Shown: positions 1 to 7,302 of the stretch, piece by piece
How positions within the stretch are numbered: the first letter of the stretch is position 1
Layout of the letters: every line of letters starts with the position of its first letter
NCBI RefSeq assembly: GCF_035610345.1
Contig: NZ_CP141212.1
Coordinates: 563,976 to 627,975, forward strand
Source: Sinorhizobium meliloti
Lineage (GTDB): Bacteria > Pseudomonadota > Alphaproteobacteria > Rhizobiales > Rhizobiaceae
Length of the DNA: 64,000 nucleotides
Direction of reading: 5' to 3'
The notes under the pieces: model-generated
The model's input: only the letters and a program-made list of their open reading frames with translations
What the model was told of the DNA's origin: nothing
Database searches by the model: none
Position numbers and translations under genes: made by a program

Positions 1-1
1 T

Positions 2-220
2 GTGGGCGGTTCCAACCACGTGCTGCCGACGGCGCGTTCGGCGCGGTTCTCCTCGGGCCTCGGCGTGCTCGACTATGTGAAGCGAACCTCGATCCTGCGG
101 CTCGGCCCGGATCAGTTGCGCATTCTCGGGCCCGCCGCGATCGCGCTGGCAAGATCGGAAGGCCTCGAGGCCCATGCCCGATCGGTTGCCATACGCCTCA
201 ACCTCGGGGAAGAGGGATGA
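2..220 (+). CDS. hisD: Histidinol dehydrogenase, C-terminal fragment cut by window edge
   Basis: This is the last 72 residues of an open frame that runs in from the left edge. The stretch GGSNHVLPT followed by [15 protein letters not shown] is the conserved C-terminal region of HisD, the NAD-dependent zinc enzyme that oxidises L-histidinol to histidine. The first codon visible is GTG but encodes an internal valine, so no start lies in the window. The stop codon overlaps the ATG of the next gene, which suggests translational coupling. Confidence 0.9.
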   Translation: MGGSNHVLPTARSARFSSGLGVLDYVKRTSILRLGPDQLRILGPAAIALARSEGLEAHARSVAIRLNLGEEG

Positions 221-693
221 AGGCCGATCGCAACCTGCGGCTCTGCGATGTCGTGCTGGACGAGACGATCGGCCGCTCGACGCCGGATGTGGAGCATGAG
301 CGCGCGGTTGCGATCTTCGACCTGCTCGAAGATAATCTGTTCGAACCCGTCGGGCATTCCGGCGGCCCCTATCGGCTCAACCTGTCGCTGGTCGACGCGA
401 AGCTGGTCTTCCGGATTTCGACGGATGGCGGTACCGAGGTCGCCACCCACATCCTCTCGCTCACGCCCTTTCGCCGTATCGTGAAGGACTACTTCATGAT
501 CTGCGAAAGCTATTACCAGGCGATCCGGTCGGCGACGCCGAGCCAGATCGAGGCGATCGACATGGGGCGGCGCGGCATCCACAACGAGGGTTCTCAGACC
601 CTGATGGACCGGCTCTCGGGCAAGATCAGGCTGGATTTCGACACGGCGCGCCGGCTCTTCACGCTCGTCTGCGTGCTCTACTGGCGCGGCTGA
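217..693 (+). CDS. UPF0262 family protein
   Basis: A 158-residue protein that I recognise as the alphaproteobacterial UPF0262 family by overall sequence, including a central [25 protein letters not shown] block and the C-terminal [11 protein letters not shown] ending. The family has no established function. It has no signal peptide or membrane segment, so it is probably cytosolic. Its ATG overlaps the hisD stop (ATGA), and in rhizobia this gene commonly sits between hisD and a phosphatase gene, as here. Confidence 0.85.
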   Translation: MKADRNLRLCDVVLDETIGRSTPDVEHERAVAIFDLLEDNLFEPVGHSGGPYRLNLSLVDAKLVFRISTDGGTEVATHILSLTPFRRIVKDYFMICESYYQAIRSATPSQIEAIDMGRRGIHNEGSQTLMDRLSGKIRLDFDTARRLFTLVCVLYWRG

Positions 694-706
694 CGGGGAG
701 GCGGAG

Positions 707-1186
707 ATGATCGCGACCGCCACGCCGCAATCGAAAGCGCCCCGCTCGGTTCTTTTCATGTGCGGCATGAACGCCATCCGTTCGCCGATGGCCGAGGCGC
801 TCGCCCGCGTGGCGCTTCCGAAGGGGACCTACGTCGCCTCCGCCGGCGTCCGGCAGGGCGAGCGGGATCCCTTCGTAGACGTGGTCCTCGAAGAGGTCGG
901 GCTGACGATCGGCCGGCATCAGCCGCGCACGCTCGAAGAGCTCGAAGACGATTACTTCGACCTCATCGTGACGCTGGCGCCCGAAGCCCACCACATGGCC
1001 CTTGAATTGACCCGATCCATGGCCGTGGATGTGGTATACTGGCCGACACCCGACCCGACCGTTGCGACCGGCACACGGGAGCAGATCGTGGCCGCCTACC
1101 GGGCTGTGCGCGATCATCTGGCGACGCTGATCGCAAGCCGTCTCGCCGTGGAAAGCCCCCAGAAAGGCAGTCCTCCGGCGGCATGA
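707..1186 (+). CDS. Low-molecular-weight phosphotyrosine phosphatase / arsenate reductase-like protein
   Basis: A 159-residue protein with the P-loop CGMNAIRS near the N-terminus (Cys19, Arg25), which fits the CX5R catalytic motif of the LMW-PTP family. The segment WPTPDPT towards the C-terminus would supply the general-acid Asp. It is 13 nt downstream of the UPF0262 gene and likely co-transcribed. ArsC of the LMW-PTP fold shares this architecture, so substrate cannot be decided; the lack of arsenic genes nearby favours a protein phosphatase role. Confidence 0.8.
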   Translation: MIATATPQSKAPRSVLFMCGMNAIRSPMAEALARVALPKGTYVASAGVRQGERDPFVDVVLEEVGLTIGRHQPRTLEELEDDYFDLIVTLAPEAHHMALELTRSMAVDVVYWPTPDPTVATGTREQIVAAYRAVRDHLATLIASRLAVESPQKGSPPAA

Positions 1187-1343
1187 TTCCGATCCTCGCG
1201 CCGCAATTCGATGCGCGATGATCGGGTACCCGAAAAAGCCTGATCAAAGCGGTTCACAAAGCCGCGGCGATTGTGTAGTTTCCGGCAACTTTTCGAGGAT
1301 GCCTGTTGCGTCCGCTATTGAGCACGAGAAAGAACAGTCCTGC

Positions 1344-1562
1344 ATGGCGAAAGAAGAAGTCCTAGAATTTCCGGGCGTGGTCACCGAATTGCTTCCCAAC
1401 GCGACGTTTCGCGTGAAGCTTGAAAACGAGCACGAGATCATCGCCCACACGGCGGGCCGCATGCGCAAGAACCGTATCCGCGTTCTGGCCGGCGACAAGG
1501 TCCTCGTCGAGATGACGCCCTATGACCTGACGAAGGGTCGCATCACCTACCGCTTCAAGTAG
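1344..1562 (+). CDS. infA: Translation initiation factor IF-1
   Basis: A 72-residue protein beginning [11 protein letters not shown] and ending GRITYRFK, the typical length and near-invariant sequence of bacterial IF-1, an OB-fold protein that binds the 30S A site during initiation. The open frame extends upstream to 1218, but the family length and conserved N-terminus fix the start at the ATG at 1344. It is separated from the phosphatase gene by about 157 bp that probably carry its own promoter. Confidence 0.97.
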   Translation: MAKEEVLEFPGVVTELLPNATFRVKLENEHEIIAHTAGRMRKNRIRVLAGDKVLVEMTPYDLTKGRITYRFK

Positions 1563-1659
1563 GCCCCGGCCGAATGCACGTCGCCCAAAAGTGCTGAGCG
1601 ATTTTGGGCAGCGACATGCACGAGCATGGCACAAACTCCGCGAATAACGGCTCGCATCG

Positions 1660-2280
1660 ATGGCAGTGACCAAGAAACTGATACTGGCGTCCGGATCGCC
1701 GCGTCGTGTCGAGCTCCTGGCGCAGGCGGGAATCGAGCCCGCGCGCCTCATGCCTATGGACCTGGACGAAACGCCGAAGCGTTCGGAACACCCCCGCTCG
1801 CTTGCGCGGCGGCTCTCGGCTGAAAAGGCGAAGGCGGCGCTTTCTGCGATTACCGGCGACCCGGCCTGGGACGGCAGCTACATTCTCGCAGCCGACACCG
1901 TCGTTTGCGTCGGCCGCCGTATCCTGCCGAAGCCGGAACTGGTGAGCGAGGCGTCGAGCGCATTGCATCTTCTGTCGGGCCGCAGCCACCGCGTCTATAC
2001 GGGCATCTGCCTCGTCACGCCCGACCGCACGCTTCGTCAGAAGGTGATCGATACCAAGGTGCGCTTCAAACGCCTTTCCACGCTCGACATCGAAAGCTAT
2101 CTCGCTTCCGGCCAGTGGCGCGGCAAGGCCGGCGGATATGGTATCCAGGGAATTGCCGGAGGTTTCGTCGTGAAGCTGGTCGGCTCCTACACCAATGTGG
2201 TAGGCTTGCCGCTCTATGAGACCGTCAATCTACTCGTCGGCGAAGGGTACGACGTGCACGATCGTTGGCTGGAAGGCTGA
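1660..2280 (+). CDS. maf: Maf-family nucleoside triphosphate pyrophosphatase
   Basis: A 206-residue protein with the Maf signature LASGSPRR at residues 9-16, followed by DLDETPK and the AADTVV segment containing the catalytic Asp. Maf proteins hydrolyse non-canonical or excess NTPs to NMP and pyrophosphate. The order infA-maf-yacG is conserved in rhizobia. Which nucleotides are preferred (the dTTP/UTP or m7GTP type) was not resolved from sequence. Confidence 0.92.
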   Translation: MAVTKKLILASGSPRRVELLAQAGIEPARLMPMDLDETPKRSEHPRSLARRLSAEKAKAALSAITGDPAWDGSYILAADTVVCVGRRILPKPELVSEASSALHLLSGRSHRVYTGICLVTPDRTLRQKVIDTKVRFKRLSTLDIESYLASGQWRGKAGGYGIQGIAGGFVVKLVGSYTNVVGLPLYETVNLLVGEGYDVHDRWLEG

Positions 2281-2284
2281 GAGG

Positions 2285-2497
2285 ATGCGCGGCGAAGGCA
2301 AGAAAAACGGGTCGAACGTAGAACCCCTGCGCGCAACGCGTCCCTGCGCGGAGTGTGGACGTCCGTCCGTGCGCGAGCATTATCCCTTCTGCTCCGAGCG
2401 GTGCCGTAACGTCGATCTCAATCGCTGGCTGTCCGGTTCCTATGCGATCCCGGTCGCCGACGACGAGTCGAAGGCCGACGACGGCGACGAACGGTAA
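2285..2497 (+). CDS. yacG: DNA gyrase inhibitor YacG, zinc-finger protein
   Basis: A 70-residue protein with a CAEC...CSERC four-cysteine zinc-finger pattern and the following RNVDLNRWLSG segment, which is diagnostic of YacG. The E. coli homologue binds GyrB and inhibits gyrase. It starts 4 nt after the maf stop with GAGG just upstream of the ATG at 2285; the longer in-frame extension from 2216 overlaps maf and lacks YacG similarity. The acidic C-terminal tail (DDESKADDGDE) is a common rhizobial variant. Confidence 0.93.
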   Translation: MRGEGKKNGSNVEPLRATRPCAECGRPSVREHYPFCSERCRNVDLNRWLSGSYAIPVADDESKADDGDER

Positions 2498-2738
2498 TTC
2501 TTCGCTCCACCCGAACATCGGTTATTTCGAAGCGGCCCCCCGGGAATTCGCGGACGCCGGCGATCTCTCTGAATTCCTTCGACTTTCTCCATCTTTCCGC
2601 AGCCAGCTAAATTCCTTCGAAAAAGAGTCATTTGGTGCTGGACACGGCCGAACAAGATGTTATAACCCCGCTCGCTTCCGGGGCGAACGACACGCCCCAG
2701 CGGTTTCCCGAAGGAGACTGCCGCCGTCAAGGCAGGAT

Positions 2739-2814
2739 GCCCGGATAGCTCAGTTGGTAGAGCAGCGGATTGAAAATCCGCGTGTCGGTGGTTCAAATCC
2801 GCCTCCGGGCACCA
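2739..2814 (+). tRNA. tRNA-Phe (GAA)
   Basis: A 76-nt cloverleaf: acceptor stem GCCCGGA pairs with TCCGGGC before ACCA, the D arm reads TAGCTCAGTTGGTAGAGC, the anticodon stem GCGGA/TCCGC brackets loop TTGAAAA with anticodon GAA, and the T arm contains GGTTCAAATCC. The CCA end is encoded, and a T-rich run (TTTTTCTCTT) follows as a likely terminator. The tRNA is intact. Its anticodon arm is duplicated 1.06 kb downstream. Confidence 0.97.
2770..2787 (+). repeat. Direct repeat copy 1, within tRNA-Phe anticodon arm
   Basis: The 18-nt word TTGAAAATCCGCGTGTCG, covering the anticodon loop, 3' stem and variable loop of tRNA-Phe, is repeated exactly at 3833-3850. tRNA anticodon arms are standard attachment sites for tyrosine integrases, so this may be one end of a decayed integration event. 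Confidence 0.75.
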
Positions 2815-2844
2815 TTTTTCTCTTAAAATCATTGTTAAAAGCTC

Positions 2845-3069
2845 TTTGAGCCTTCTTGCGCCGTCGGTTGCGGGACGGACAGCGCGGAGATTCTGGCAGT
2901 GCTCTTTGCGCCGGCGGAAGAGCTGGCTCACATGAACGCCCGCCGAGTGCGCGATCTCCGAAACGCTTGCGCCTGACTCAAGCGTCGCCGCGACCAGCCG
3001 CTCCTCCTCCCGAGACCAGCGCCGACGCCGCTCGACCGACATAATCACCTCAATCTGATGCTTCGTCAC
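2845..3069 (-). pseudogene. IS66-type orfA (TnpA/IS3-like HTH) remnant
   Basis: Reading from a GTG at 3069, about 75 codons resemble the N-terminal helix-turn-helix accessory protein of IS66 elements: MTKHQIEVI, then RRRRWSREE, VAATLESGASVSEIA and GVHVSQLFRRRKE. The similarity stops near 2845, and the frame then runs on through the antisense of the tRNA without meaning. No orfB or orfC and no complete element are present. It is read as a truncated insertion-sequence relic. Confidence 0.75.
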
Positions 3070-3153
3070 AGGACTAATCCGAGTGTTACGTGAAGCTATT
3101 CAGCAGCCTCCGCAGCCGTGTTTCCGCGCGAATGCGGCTTGATACCAATCATA

Positions 3154-3167
3154 AATGTAGTTACATT
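3154..3167. promoter_or_regulatory. Palindrome upstream of brnTA, candidate autoregulatory operator
   Basis: AATGTA-GT-TACATT is a perfect inverted repeat ending 5 nt before the brnT ATG. BrnA antitoxins carry a ribbon-helix-helix DNA-binding domain and repress their own operon in characterised cases, so this is the obvious candidate operator. This is inferred from position and symmetry only. Confidence 0.5.
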
Positions 3168-3172
3168 AATTC

Positions 3173-3457
3173 ATGAAAATTGTATGGGACGAGCCCAAAC
3201 GGCAAGCCAACCTTGAAAAGCATGGTTTCGATTTTGCCGATGTAAGCGACATCGATTGGGCGAGTGCCATCATTGAGGACAGCAGGACAGATGCTTCGGG
3301 CGGAAAGCGCTTGAAGGCTATCGGTTATTTTCGTGATGGGACAGCAGCGGTCATTTTCGCGACACTCGGAACGGAAGCTATATCGATCATCAGTTTTCGT
3401 CCTGCTAGCGACAGAGAAAGAAGGAGGCTTCCATGGCCACCAAAACCCAAAAGTTGA
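3173..3457 (+). CDS. brnT: BrnT family toxin (type II toxin-antitoxin)
   Basis: A 94-residue protein matching the BrnT pattern: WDEPKRQANLEKHGFDFADV at the start, a central DASGGKRLKAIGYF strand region, and the SFRPASDRERR end. BrnT is a RelE-fold ribonuclease. It overlaps brnA by 25 bp in the usual toxin-first order. The local sequence has lower GC than the flanks, in keeping with acquisition by transfer next to the tRNA. Confidence 0.88.
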   Translation: MKIVWDEPKRQANLEKHGFDFADVSDIDWASAIIEDSRTDASGGKRLKAIGYFRDGTAAVIFATLGTEAISIISFRPASDRERRRLPWPPKPKS

Positions 3458-3750
3458 AAACGTTTGAGCCAGGTCACGGTTACACGAAAGAAGACTGGGA
3501 CGCTGTCGATTTTCCCGAGTTGACCGACGAAGAGCTTGCCAACATGCGCCCGGCAAAAGAGGTGCTACCGCCTGAGTTTTTCAGAGCTATCGAAGAGCAT
3601 CGCAGATCGCGTGGGCGCCCACCGCTGGAGCATCCGAAAAAGCAAATCACCCTCCGGCTGGACGAAGATGTGATTGCTAAGTTTCGAGCAAGTGGCAAAG
3701 GCTGGCAGGGCCGGATGAATGAGGCGTTACGAAAAGCTGCAGGCATATAG
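3433..3750 (+). CDS. brnA: BrnA family antitoxin
   Basis: A 105-residue protein with the BrnA C-terminal ribbon-helix-helix region (KKQITLRLDEDVIAKFRASGKGWQGRMNEALRKA). The acidic N-terminal half (DFPELTDEELANMRPAKEVLP) should wrap the toxin. It overlaps the toxin gene and uses an ATG preceded by AAGGAGG. It likely neutralises BrnT and represses the operon through the palindrome upstream of brnT. Confidence 0.9.
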   Translation: MATKTQKLKTFEPGHGYTKEDWDAVDFPELTDEELANMRPAKEVLPPEFFRAIEEHRRSRGRPPLEHPKKQITLRLDEDVIAKFRASGKGWQGRMNEALRKAAGI

Positions 3751-4331
3751 CCGGCGCGAAAATTCACGCATTTCCAGCACATGCGCATAGAGGCGGCCTA
3801 TAAACCGCCAGCTTCGCGGATCTTTCGGCCAGTTGAAAATCCGCGTGTCGCCAGGTGTCCGGCTTCCATCGAGATATTGGCCTTTACCGGGCGACGACTC
3901 GACGATGGCGGGAACGACAACGAAGGCCGCTCCATCCGCGAGCTGTTCGGCGACCTCGGATACTGACGCAGTTCGTCAATGTTTCGCGGCTCCGGGACCT
4001 CGCCGTCATCGTTCCGCGGCCGCATCAGCGCGCAATACCTCATCACAGTCTGGCCCATCGCAGTCGCGCCGGGTGCAGCAGGAAGGCGACACCGTAAGCC
4101 CCATCGTGTTCGTCGCCGCCGATATTGTGCCAGCATCACCTCCAAGCGGGCCACGGCGCTCATCCGCGGCCTTAACTCGAGCTGCTTATTTTCGCTGCCG
4201 AACGATGTATCTTTAGCAGTATCCCATTGAATCCTCTGCCGTGGACGCCGCGTCGGGGCTGGCGGGATCGCGAATTTTCGACCACAAATACGAAAACATG
4301 CCGAGGCACGCGGCAGCGCGAGGGGGTTGGA
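3751..4331. other. Intergenic stretch with decayed accessory sequence
   Basis: There are 581 bp with no supportable gene. Near its left end an imperfect hairpin (CGCGGAT...ATCCGCG) overlaps the second copy of the tRNA-Phe repeat and may also terminate brnTA. Several open frames cross the rest, but none has a convincing ribosome-binding site or recognisable domain. The region upstream of 4332 should hold the promoter of the kinase gene. Confidence 0.6.
3833..3850 (+). repeat. Direct repeat copy 2 of the tRNA-Phe anticodon arm
   Basis: An exact 18-nt repeat of tRNA positions 2770-2787. The flanking bases on both sides do not match the tRNA, so only the anticodon arm was copied. With copy 1 it bounds the IS66 relic and brnTA, but no integrase gene lies between them. 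Confidence 0.75.
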
Positions 4332-5432
4332 ATGAAATTCCGCGTCTCCGACGGGGCACGATTTTTTCTGCTCGGACAGCGCAAGACGATTTTCGTCGAA
4401 GCGTCGCAGCAGATTTTTGAGGTTGACGACCTTACCGCGTATCTCACCTGCCTTCTCGCCGAACCCATGTCGCAGCGCCGGCTGGAGGCCGATCTCGTGG
4501 CACGCGGCGCCGGCCGGGCCGAAGCGCGAAAATCGGTGCGGGATTATCTCCTTTATATGTCCCGCGAGGGTCTGCTGGAGATTGCCTTCGACGCCGAGGA
4601 CGGGGAGCCGATACACACGCATGTGCTGGACATGCATGGAGCCGCCGTCTCGATAGCATATCACGATAGGGGCCTCCTCGATCTCATCCTGCCCGTATTC
4701 GATCATCAGGCGTCAGAGCGCCTGAAGCCTTCGGTCTCCTATGCGGTGGCGAAGTTCGGCAACCGCGTGTGCGTCAGCCGCAACCGTTCCCCCGGCATGA
4801 TCGTCGCGGCCAACGAAGCGGTGCCGGCGCTGAAAGCGTTGCTGACGGAGGATGTGCTTGCATGCCTCGGCACGAAGGTGGCGCTTCATGCCGCGCTCCT
4901 GGTGAAGAACGGGAAGGGGCTTCTGATTTGCGGCGCGCCGGGCGCGGGCAAGTCGACGCTGGCGCTCGCGCTCCTCGAAGCAGGCTTTGCCTGCGGCGGC
5001 GACGATATCGCGCTGATGAGGCCGGACGGCCTGCTGCGGGGCGTTCCCTTCGCCCCTGCTCTGAAGCGCGGCTCATGGGGTCTCCTCGAAGGCATGCGCG
5101 GCACGATCGAAGCGGCGCCGGTTCATCGCCGCCTCGACAATCGATATGTCCGCTACCTGGCGTCGATCCCCTTTGCGTCTGACGATGCAGTGCCGCTTGG
5201 CACCATCGTGCTGCTGCGCCGGCGCAAAGGCCGGACGGAGCTTGCCGCGGTCGAACCGGCGCGGGTTCTGTCGGAACTCTTTCTCGGCGCCTTTACGCCG
5301 ACACGGCGCCTCGATCTGTCGCAGTTCGACGCCCTGCTGAACGCCATTCGCGGCGCCAGTGCCGTAGAGCTTTCCTATATGCGGCTGGACGAGGCCGTAG
5401 AAATGCTGAGCAGGCACCATGACGGGACGTAG
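4332..5432 (+). CDS. PqqD-like / HPr-serine-kinase-like fusion protein
   Basis: A 366-residue protein. Residues about 10-85 resemble the PqqD/RiPP-recognition fold: a short beta-rich start, then helices with the pattern LTCLLAEPMSQRRLEADL and YLLYMSREGLLE. From about 180 the sequence follows HPr kinase/phosphorylase: LHAALLV, the Walker A loop GAPGAGKST (201-209) and a GGDD pair (222-225) where HprK has its catalytic acidic residues. It lacks the N-terminal domain and length of true HprK. The start at 4332 has GAGGGGG upstream. Its end overlaps the nucleotidyltransferase gene by 14 bp. Such kinases occur in RiPP clusters, where some phosphorylate precursor peptides; the substrate here is unknown. 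Confidence 0.75.
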   Translation: MKFRVSDGARFFLLGQRKTIFVEASQQIFEVDDLTAYLTCLLAEPMSQRRLEADLVARGAGRAEARKSVRDYLLYMSREGLLEIAFDAEDGEPIHTHVLDMHGAAVSIAYHDRGLLDLILPVFDHQASERLKPSVSYAVAKFGNRVCVSRNRSPGMIVAANEAVPALKALLTEDVLACLGTKVALHAALLVKNGKGLLICGAPGAGKSTLALALLEAGFACGGDDIALMRPDGLLRGVPFAPALKRGSWGLLEGMRGTIEAAPVHRRLDNRYVRYLASIPFASDDAVPLGTIVLLRRRKGRTELAAVEPARVLSELFLGAFTPTRRLDLSQFDALLNAIRGASAVELSYMRLDEAVEMLSRHHDGT

Positions 5433-6501
5433 CTACCGAAACCTTCTCGCGCTCACATCCTGCCTCAACGGCAAGCCTCCGCCTGACGTGGACTGGGAGC
5501 ACGTCATCGCGCTTGCGAATGATAGCCTGACGATATCCTCGCTCGCTCTCGCGGCGAGGAAATATGCGGTGGACGTGCCCGAGGATGTCCATCGCTACCT
5601 CTCTCTGATTTACGACAGGAACGCGGAGCGCAACAGGAGACTGTTGGCGCAACTGACCGAGGCGGTACAATGCCTCGACCGCATCGGCGTTGAGCCGGTC
5701 CTCATGAAGGGTGCGGCAATCCTGGTTGCACAGAAGCCGGACGAGATCGGGGCGCGGATGCTGACCGACCTCGATATTCTCGTCCGCCCCGCCGACATGG
5801 CTTCATCGATTGGAGCACTGCAGGACATCGGTTACGAGATCCGCCTTGCCGCCGGCAGCGGCTCATGGCCGGGAAACCCCAAATTCCATCTGCCCGCAGT
5901 CCTGGAGCGGCCGACGGATGCAGGGAGCATCGATCTTCAATGCCGGCCTAAAGGGCCGGCCTCCTTCAGCGACATCGAATGGCTGTATGGGCACAGCCGG
6001 AGGATCGCCCTCGATGGCGGAGACGTTCGCATTCCGTCGCCCTTTGCCCAGATCGTCTTCCTGATCTTGCATGATCAGTTCCAGGATGGCGACTACTGGC
6101 GCGGCCTGATCGATCTACGACACCTTCTCGATCTGTCGAAGCTCGCAGCTTCGGACAGCGTCGACTGGGAACATCTGATGTCGCTTTTCGCCAGAGGGTA
6201 CGAAAGACATGCGGTTGAGACGCAGATTCTGACAGCCGACATGCTGTTCAGGATAGGTGGGGCGTCCGCTTTGTCCGCCGGGAAGCTGCCGCGGCTTCAA
6301 TTGCAACGCAGACGCGTCCAGCTTGGAAGGGATTATCTCTTCGTCCCCTTCACCGTTTTCACGCTCCTGACCGAGATCGCCCACTACCCGTCCTGGGACC
6401 GGTACGGCGGTGAGTCATACCCGTCGCGGCGCCAGGAGGCCAAGCGGAAACTCCGCGAGCTCCGACGCATCTTTCGGTCGAGACCGTCCGGAAAGATCTA
6501 G
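5419..6501 (+). CDS. NTP_transf_5 family nucleotidyltransferase
   Basis: A 360-residue protein of the uncharacterised nucleotidyltransferase family PF14907. The segment VEPVLMKGAAIL (Lys97-Gly98) and the acidic motif LTDLDILVRP (Asp117, Asp119) fit its active site; residues after about 200 are helical with conserved ILHDQFQDGDYWRGLIDLRHLLDL. It is translationally overlapped with the kinase gene, so the two products probably act together. Relatives are found beside PqqD/HprK-like genes and lasso-peptide clusters. No lasso cyclase or protease is visible here. Confidence 0.75.
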   Translation: MTGRSYRNLLALTSCLNGKPPPDVDWEHVIALANDSLTISSLALAARKYAVDVPEDVHRYLSLIYDRNAERNRRLLAQLTEAVQCLDRIGVEPVLMKGAAILVAQKPDEIGARMLTDLDILVRPADMASSIGALQDIGYEIRLAAGSGSWPGNPKFHLPAVLERPTDAGSIDLQCRPKGPASFSDIEWLYGHSRRIALDGGDVRIPSPFAQIVFLILHDQFQDGDYWRGLIDLRHLLDLSKLAASDSVDWEHLMSLFARGYERHAVETQILTADMLFRIGGASALSAGKLPRLQLQRRRVQLGRDYLFVPFTVFTLLTEIAHYPSWDRYGGESYPSRRQEAKRKLRELRRIFRSRPSGKI

Positions 6502-6704
6502 AGTGGATATTGATGGCTGAAGGGTGCCGATTTCCTGTAACGTTCTTGAGTCTACACCAGAATAAATCTTTGTAGCTATTTATGGCTAATTATAATTGAT
6601 TATATAGTATTCTATATTGCGGGAAGCACCCAAATGTAACACTATTGCCCAGAAAAATTTTACTGTAAATTCGGCGAATAATCAACGCACAGGGGGAGGC
6701 GTCC
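6502..6704 (+). promoter_or_regulatory. AT-rich leader region of the Gly-rich protein gene
   Basis: About 200 bp of strikingly AT-rich sequence in a GC-rich chromosome. A possible sigma-70-like pair is TTGTAG (6570-6575) and TATAAT (6591-6596), although the 15-nt spacing is short. It suggests that the small protein downstream is expressed separately from, and perhaps more strongly than, the kinase/transferase pair. Confidence 0.4.
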
Positions 6705-7019
6705 ATGAGTTCCGAAATGCCAAACGGGCTGCCGTCGCGCAGCGACGAAGACCGGCGTGAATTTCTGAAGAACTGCGGGCGCTTCGCGGTGGTGACGCCC
6801 CCCGCCGTCACCATGCTGCTTTCGACCAGCCTTACATCGAATGCAATTGCCAAGTCGGGTGGCGGCGGCGGTGGTGGCGGCCCGAAGGGCAACAATGGCT
6901 ACGGCAACGGACCGGACGGAACAAATCCCGGTAGCTCGCATGGCGGCGGCGTGTCGCAGGGCGGCCCGGGAGCCGGGCAGTCGCAGGGCGGTTCGAAGTC
7001 AGGCGGGGTCTTGCGTTAA
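6705..7019 (+). CDS. Small Tat-leader, glycine-rich protein; candidate substrate of the adjacent enzymes
   Basis: A 104-residue protein with strong Shine-Dalgarno GGGGGAGG before the ATG. The leader contains DRREFLK (Arg17-Arg18), a good twin-arginine motif, a hydrophobic stretch (27-43) and a possible cleavage site after SNAIA. From residue 51 the mature part is almost wholly Gly, Ser, Asn, Gln and Pro, beginning with eight glycines. It contains no Cys in the mature part and several Ser. The family is not one I can name. Its place next to a PqqD/HprK-like kinase and a nucleotidyltransferase suggests a modified secreted peptide; this is inference. Confidence 0.65.
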   Translation: MSSEMPNGLPSRSDEDRREFLKNCGRFAVVTPPAVTMLLSTSLTSNAIAKSGGGGGGGGPKGNNGYGNGPDGTNPGSSHGGGVSQGGPGAGQSQGGSKSGGVLR

Positions 7020-7183
7020 TCGCTCGCCAATGCGGGTTGTGGGCCGGAGCAAGCCGGATCACGCCAATGAAGGTGATTTGTTAACCAATTTCTTACAAAA
7101 TTCTTGACGCCGATGATCACGGGCCGGCTGGCCCGTCGATCCGGCGCAGGTGCGGCATTCGTCTTCCTGAGGAGCTGGGTAGG

Positions 7184-7279
7184 ATGTACGAAATGACGGA
7201 ACACATGATGAAGGTGCTGATGAGCATCATCGCCGCACTGTCGCTCGGGTCCCTGGTGTTCCTGATGGCGATCGTCTAG
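7184..7279 (+). CDS. 31-residue putative single-span membrane peptide
   Basis: A short frame with GAGGAGCTGGGTAGG upstream of the ATG at 7184. The product begins MYEMTEHMMK and continues as one hydrophobic helix (VLMSIIAALSLGSLVFLMAIV) ending at the stop. Codon use is ordinary for this genome. It lies 164 bp after the Gly-rich gene on the same strand. The ribosome-binding site and clean hydrophobic segment support a real miniprotein, but function is unknown. Confidence 0.5.
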   Translation: MYEMTEHMMKVLMSIIAALSLGSLVFLMAIV

Positions 7280-7302
7280 ATCGCGATGACTGTGCGGCTC
7301 CC

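Noticed and set aside
2440..2844. C-terminal part of the minus-strand frame running through tRNA-Phe
   Set aside because: It is translation of the tRNA antisense, a known annotation artefact; only the IS66-like part beyond 2845 was kept.
3798..4706. Long minus-strand open frame covering the brnA-kinase gap
   Set aside because: Most of it is antisense to the kinase gene, has no ribosome-binding site, and its protein shows no recognisable domain.
4332..5432. Calling this gene true hprK
   Set aside because: The N-terminal domain differs, it overlaps a nucleotidyltransferase gene, and it is not in a PTS context.
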